The notes beneath the pieces are model-generated. The model made no database searches, was not told the origin of the DNA, and worked only from the letters and a program-made list of their open reading frames with translations. 64,000 bases of DNA from Leisingera aquimarina DSM 24565 (GTDB lineage Bacteria > Pseudomonadota > Alphaproteobacteria > Rhodobacterales > Rhodobacteraceae). Made by a program: the position numbers and the translations under genes. This document shows positions 60,226 to 64,000 of this stretch, piece by piece. Location: positions 3,733,070 to 3,797,069 of the forward strand of contig NZ_KI421504.1 of NCBI RefSeq assembly GCF_000473165.1. Reading direction: 5' to 3'. The stretch's first letter is position 1, and every line of letters begins with the position of its first letter.

Positions 60226-61596
60226 ATGAAGCAGTGGACCCCGGCCCGTCTGGCCAATGCAAAGCCCCGCTATCTGGAACTGGCCGAGGCGATCAAATCC
60301 GACATCGACACCGGCGTGCTGGCACCCGGCGACCGGCTGCCGCCGCAGCGGCGGGTGGCGCAGGATCTGGGGGTGGATTTCTCAACCGTGTCACGCGGTT
60401 ACGCCGAAGCAGTGCGGCGCGGCTACATCGAAAGCTTTGTCGGCCGCGGCACCTTTGTGAAGGCACCGGACGCGCTGCCGGAACGCCCCGATCCGCGGCG
60501 GGCGCTGGAAGAAGACCCGATGATGAACATGCCACCGGAGCCGGACGACCCGGCCTTGCTGGCGCGGATGCAAAAGGGGTTGGAGCATGTCTCAGCCAAT
60601 CTGCTGCCGCTGTTGCGCTATCAATCGGTGACCGGCAGCCCGCAGGACCGGGCCATTGCGGCGGATTGGATGCAGGCAAACGGCCTGCCGTGCGCGCCGG
60701 AGCGGCTGGCAATCACCCCAGGTTCCCATGCCAGCCTTTATGCGATCCTCACGGTGCTGTGCGAGCCTGGTTCAACCATCTTGTGCGAGGATGTGACCTA
60801 TCCCGGGTTGCGGTCGATTGCGGCCCGGCTGGGGATCCGGCTGATCGGACTGGCGGGGGACCAGGGCGGCATCCTGCCGGATGCGCTGGAGAAGGCGGTC
60901 ACCGATCACTGGCCGGCAGCGTTGTACCTGAACCCGACCCTGCAGAACCCGACCACCCGGACCATGCCCAGCCACCGGCGGCAGGAGGTGGCGGCAGTGC
61001 TGCAAAAACATGACCTGCCGCTGATCGAAGACGACGCCTATTGCTTCGTTGCCGAGGATGCGCCTGCCGCCATCAGCAGCCTGATCCCGGATCTGAGCTG
61101 GCATATCGCGGGCCTCTCCAAATGTTTCGGCGCCGGGTTGCGGCTGGCCTATACGACCGTGCCCAAGCGCGGCCTGATGGGGCAGTTTTCACAAGCGCTG
61201 CGGTCGATGCATGTAATGGTATCGCCGCTGAACCTGGCGCTGCTGGGCCGCTGGATCGAGGATGGCACTGCAACGGAAATCCAAAGTTTTGTCCGCAAGG
61301 CGGCGGCGCAGCGGCAAGCCTTGGCGGCGGAGGTGCTGCAGGAGTGCTTTACCGATGCGGACCCGCTGGCATTCAACCTTTGGCTCACCCTGCCGCGCGG
61401 CACCAGCCGGGCCGAGGTGATGGGCCGTATGGCAGGCCGTCAGATCGGAATCATGCCAAGCGATGCCTTTACCGTGACCGGGCTGCCGGAGGAAGCAGTG
61501 CGCGTCTGCCTGGGCGGCCCCATTGCATTGGGCGAATTGCACGAGGATCTTATTGCCCTGAATGATGCGGTCACCCGCAAGGACTGGCTGGGCTGA
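60226..61596 (+). CDS. MocR-family regulator (GntR HTH plus aminotransferase-like domain)
   Basis: 456 aa. Residues 1-80 are a GntR-type winged helix (YLELAEAIKSDIDTGVLAPG, then RLPPQRRVAQDLGVDFSTVS). After a linker rich in Pro and acidic residues, a fold-type I PLP domain follows with YLNPTLQNPT, LIEDDAYCF and the PLP Lys in AGLSKCFGAGLRLAY. The ATG at 60226 has GGAG at 9 nt; a TTG at 60181 would add 15 residues. It likely senses PLP or an amino compound. A promoter palindrome lies upstream. Confidence 0.9.
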   Translation: MKQWTPARLANAKPRYLELAEAIKSDIDTGVLAPGDRLPPQRRVAQDLGVDFSTVSRGYAEAVRRGYIESFVGRGTFVKAPDALPERPDPRRALEEDPMMNMPPEPDDPALLARMQKGLEHVSANLLPLLRYQSVTGSPQDRAIAADWMQANGLPCAPERLAITPGSHASLYAILTVLCEPGSTILCEDVTYPGLRSIAARLGIRLIGLAGDQGGILPDALEKAVTDHWPAALYLNPTLQNPTTRTMPSHRRQEVAAVLQKHDLPLIEDDAYCFVAEDAPAAISSLIPDLSWHIAGLSKCFGAGLRLAYTTVPKRGLMGQFSQALRSMHVMVSPLNLALLGRWIEDGTATEIQSFVRKAAAQRQALAAEVLQECFTDADPLAFNLWLTLPRGTSRAEVMGRMAGRQIGIMPSDAFTVTGLPEEAVRVCLGGPIALGELHEDLIALNDAVTRKDWLG

Positions 61597-61638
61597 GCTG
61601 CGGCTGATAAGATCCCGGCGCAACGCAAGAGGCCCTGT

Positions 61639-61971
61639 ATGATCCGCGCATTCCGAAATCTCATTGAACGCCAGCTGGCCAAAGCGCAGGCTGAGGGGCA
61701 GCTGCAGGGGCTGGAAGGTGAAGGCAAGCCCTTGCCCGACCGCAGCAGCGAGGCGCATGTGGATGCGGGGCTGGCGGCAGGGATGCGGATCATGGCTCAG
61801 GCCGGCGTGGTGCCGGAGGAGTTCACACTGAAGGACCAGCTGGCCGCAGCGCGCAGGGAATATGCAGGATTGGCAGATCCAGAGGCGCGCAAGGCGGCGA
61901 TGGCGCGGATCTCGGATCTGGAAATGCGCTATAACATGGCGCGGGATGCGCGGAAATCCTTCTTCCGTTAG
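61639..61971 (+). CDS. DUF1992-family protein (DnaJC28-like conserved domain)
   Basis: 110 aa. It contains the family pattern IERQLAKAQAEGQLQGLEGE, GKPLPD and the helical stretch AARREYAGLADPEARKAAMA. The domain is shared with the C-terminal part of DNAJC28. The role in bacteria is unknown. It stands between the MocR and aldolase genes on the plus strand. Confidence 0.87.
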   Translation: MIRAFRNLIERQLAKAQAEGQLQGLEGEGKPLPDRSSEAHVDAGLAAGMRIMAQAGVVPEEFTLKDQLAAARREYAGLADPEARKAAMARISDLEMRYNMARDARKSFFR

Positions 61972-62051
61972 CGCAACACCCCGTTGTTTCCCAGCAGATT
62001 CGCGCTATAGACAGCGCCAAGACAGACCATTCCCAAGAAGAGTGACGCATT

Positions 62052-62954
62052 ATGGCAAAAGACGCTTCCGTACAGCAGGCACAACTCGACCGCATCGCCA
62101 CCGGCAATGGCTTCATTGCGGCGCTGGACCAATCCGGCGGCTCGACCCCGAAGGCGCTGGCGCTTTATGGCGTGACCGAAGACGCCTACTCCGGCGATGA
62201 CGAGATGTTCGCCGAGATTCACAAGATGCGCACCCGCATCATCACCTCGCCGAGCTTCGGCAAGGAGCGCATCCTGGGCGCGATCCTGTTCGAGAAGACC
62301 ATGGATGGCGAGATCGACGGCAAGCCAACCGCGGACTTCCTGTGGGGCGATTGCGGCGTGGTGCCGTTTCTGAAGGTCGACAAGGGCCTGGCGGATGAGG
62401 CGGCCGGCGTGCAGATGATGAAGCCGATGCCGGAGCTGGACGCGCTGCTGGCGCGCGCCTGCACCAAGGGTATCTTCGGCACCAAGATGCGGTCTGTGGT
62501 CAAGGACGCCAATGCCGAGGGCATCAAGGCGGTTGTCGCCCAGCAGTTCGAAGTCGGGCAGCAAATCGTCGCGGCCGGGCTGGTGCCGATCATCGAGCCG
62601 GAAGTGGACATCAATTCCGCGACCAAAGCCGAAGCCGAAGACATCCTGAAGGCGGAGGTCAAGGCGCAGCTGGACGCCCTGCCCGCGGACTGCAAGGTGG
62701 CGTTGAAACTGACCATCCCGTCCAAGGCAGGCCTGTATGATGATCTGGCGGATCACGCCAATGTGGTGCGGGTAGTGGCACTGTCGGGCGGCTACACCAC
62801 CGATGACGCCTGCGCCCGCCTGTCGCAGAACGCCAAGATGATCGCCTCCTTCAGCCGCGCCCTGACCGAAGGGCTGAACGTGGCTATGAGCGATGCGGAT
62901 TATGATGCCGCTCTGGGCGCGAATATCTCCAAGATCTACGACGCGTCGCTGTAA
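62052..62954 (+). CDS. Fructose-bisphosphate aldolase, class I
   Basis: 300 aa. It starts with [18 protein letters not shown], the class I substrate-phosphate region, followed by [27 protein letters not shown] and [33 protein letters not shown] carries the candidate Schiff-base Lys. The short bacterial class I type needs no metal. It splits fructose-1,6-bisphosphate into triose phosphates. A T-tailed terminator follows 25 nt after the stop. Confidence 0.92.
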   Translation: MAKDASVQQAQLDRIATGNGFIAALDQSGGSTPKALALYGVTEDAYSGDDEMFAEIHKMRTRIITSPSFGKERILGAILFEKTMDGEIDGKPTADFLWGDCGVVPFLKVDKGLADEAAGVQMMKPMPELDALLARACTKGIFGTKMRSVVKDANAEGIKAVVAQQFEVGQQIVAAGLVPIIEPEVDINSATKAEAEDILKAEVKAQLDALPADCKVALKLTIPSKAGLYDDLADHANVVRVVALSGGYTTDDACARLSQNAKMIASFSRALTEGLNVAMSDADYDAALGANISKIYDASL

Positions 62955-62978
62955 GCCGTCCGCAGATCTGTTGATTTG

Positions 62979-63007
62979 AAAGCCGCGCCTGTACAGGGCG
63001 CGGCTTT
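62979..63007 (+). terminator. Rho-independent terminator after the aldolase gene
   Basis: AAAGCCGCGCC (62979-62989), loop TGTACAG, GGCGCGGCTTT (62997-63007) with three more Ts. Confidence 0.92.
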
Positions 63008-63048
63008 TTTATGGCCGGAAGGTCAGAGGCCCGGATCAAAAGCCAGGA

Positions 63049-63315
63049 TCAGAGACCGGAGCGCCCGGCGCAGCAGACCGCCAGCACCAGTCCGGCGCCG
63101 CTGAAGAAGGGCAGCCAGAAAAACCGCAATGCAGTCAGGGTGAACCAGCCGGGCTGATCCTCCGCGGCCTGGCCCGCGCCGCCGAGCCAGGCCCAGAACA
63201 CCAGCGCCGAGGCGGAGATCATCACCCCGCTGAAGGCGAGCAGCCAGCGTACCGAGCTAGGCATCGCGGCCTCTGCCGCTGCGGGCCTGCGGCTGGCGGC
63301 GAGCCATCCGCTCAC
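63049..63315 (-). CDS. Small membrane protein of unknown function
   Basis: 88 aa. Two hydrophobic segments are seen: VRWLLAFSGVMISASALVFW and LRFFWLPFFSGAGLVLAVCC. No named family is recognised. It overlaps the stop of the upstream small gene by 4 nt, so the two form a unit. It converges with the aldolase gene. Confidence 0.6.
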   Translation of the reverse strand: MSGWLAASRRPAAAEAAMPSSVRWLLAFSGVMISASALVFWAWLGGAGQAAEDQPGWFTLTALRFFWLPFFSGAGLVLAVCCAGRSGL

Positions 63316-63509
63316 GCCGCTTCGGTCAGCGACGGGCGCAGGCCGGTATAGCTGACTTTGTTTTCATTGACCGCAAGATAGCGCCGCGCCTCCTCGCGGT
63401 CCCCGAAGCACAGGGCCTCGTCATAAAAATAGGTGATCCGGTCCCCGGTCCGGGACAGCAGGCCGCCGCTTTCAAACAAGATGAACCATTTTTTCTGCAC
63501 CAGTTGCAT
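63312..63509 (-). CDS. Small protein of unknown function
   Basis: 65 aa, starting at ATG 63509 with AAGGAG at 8 nt. The sequence (QKKWFILFESGGLLSRTGDR, ITYFYDEALCFGDREEARRY) is soluble and ends SYTGLRPSLTEAA. No family is recognised. It is coupled to the membrane protein gene downstream. Confidence 0.6.
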   Translation of the reverse strand: MQLVQKKWFILFESGGLLSRTGDRITYFYDEALCFGDREEARRYLAVNENKVSYTGLRPSLTEAA

Positions 63510-64000
63510 CAGCCTCACTCCTTTCTGAAGTCCGGTCTTGAGACAGCGTCTGCCTCAGCCGGGTCTACTGCAGGTCTTCAGAGCGCAAGCAGCCATCCGG
63601 TGCCCGTGCGGGCCTCCCGGCAGCAGATTTCCAAATACTGGATTGGCCTCTCTCGCGCCCTGCTAAAGGCAGAATTCGCCCGCAGGTATTGCCAAAAGGT
63701 TAACAGGTGTTTCTGTTGATTTTACGCGGCATTTTTCTGCCGGCAGGCGGCGGTTTCCCGCTGGCATCGGCGGATTTTCGGAAAAATTGGCGAAATTCCG
63801 CTGTTGCGGTTTTTGACGGCAGGCAGGCAGCGAAGCGCCCGTTCCGGGCGCTGCTTCCGGCGGGGATATTTACAGCCAGAAGAAGCTGTTGGAATTCCGG
63901 TTCAGCACCACGCGGGCGGCGGTACAGGGGCGGAAAAGAAACCGTCCTGGCAGGGTTCAGCCGAAATCTGGCGGGCGTTTTTGCAGCTGCGCCGCGACGG
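63510..64000. other. Gene-free end of the window
   Basis: About 490 nt without a supported gene. It holds the promoter region of the two small genes and a copy of the dispersed repeat. A gene may start or end beyond the window. Confidence 0.6.
63857..63887 (+). repeat. Dispersed intergenic repeat, copy 6
   Basis: CCGGCGGGGATATTTACAGC then CAGAAGAAGC. It shares the GGGATATTT..GCCAGAAGAAG core with the copies at 20.8, 27.5 and 53.3 kb. Confidence 0.55.

Overview
The window looks like a chromosomal segment of a marine alphaproteobacterium of the Roseobacter group (Rhodobacteraceae; Leisingera/Phaeobacter/Ruegeria-like). The reasons are high GC, gene sets and neighbourhoods typical of that group (yciB-EamA-ftsY, hflK-hflC-DUF2065-degP, DUF2842 after purA, a DddP-like M24 protein), a SAM-II riboswitch, and a direct-repeat LexA box of the GTTC-N7-GTTC type. 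No rRNA, tRNA or CRISPR array was recognised.

Region 1-2.7 kb is a mobile-element graveyard. An IS3-family transposase that had already lost a catalytic Asp is split by a complete IS1111-group (IS110 family) element. The IS3 copy itself sits in a fragment of an HK97-type phage capsid gene. That fragment is fused to the first codons of an IS5/IS903-type transposase and followed by a decayed IS66 tnpB. The IS1111 element carries, downstream of its transposase, two short stretches that together match the rebuilt 15-nt insertion site. They lie in the order and strand sense expected of a bridge/seeker guide RNA.

Region 2.7-9.8 kb is a minus-strand catabolic operon for an aromatic acid handled as its CoA thioester (anthranilate- or salicylate-type): monooxygenase/reductase fusion, SDR, MarR regulator, crotonase, acyl-CoA dehydrogenase and aryl-CoA ligase. 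A candidate operator lies at its head. From 10 to 17.6 kb come ptsP, lysC, trkH, a phasin-like protein with a histone-H1-like tail, and folE2. From 17.7 to 22.2 kb a LysR regulator diverges from a two-gene unit (Fe/2-oxoglutarate oxygenase plus DddP-like M24 protein), followed by metZ under a SAM-II riboswitch with an intrinsic terminator. From 22.6 to 25.8 kb lie an NCS1 nucleobase-type permease diverging from a GntR regulator, and a GST.

From 25.9 to 38.9 kb the genes are mostly housekeeping: yciB, EamA, ftsY, YhhN, xseA, purD, a GNAT, a five-repeat DUF1217 protein, an FG-GAP exported protein with a [2Fe-2S] ferredoxin, and a Crp/Fnr regulator. Between them a LexA box stands next to the frameshifted 3' end of dnaE2, probably all that is left of an SOS mutagenesis operon. 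From 39 to 50.4 kb come methyltransferases, hflK-hflC-DUF2065-degP, rpiA and gor, GST-sdaA, and an EamA transporter. From 50.3 to 64 kb come thiamine pyrophosphokinase, a 710-residue acidic low-complexity protein with a hexanucleotide microsatellite, purA-DUF2842, a cobalt-type nitrile hydratase operon, secG, pyrG, DUF983 diverging from a MocR regulator, DUF1992, a class I aldolase and two small proteins.

A short intergenic repeat (core TATTT followed by GCCAGAAAGAAG-like sequence) occurs at least six times between genes and is reported as a dispersed family.
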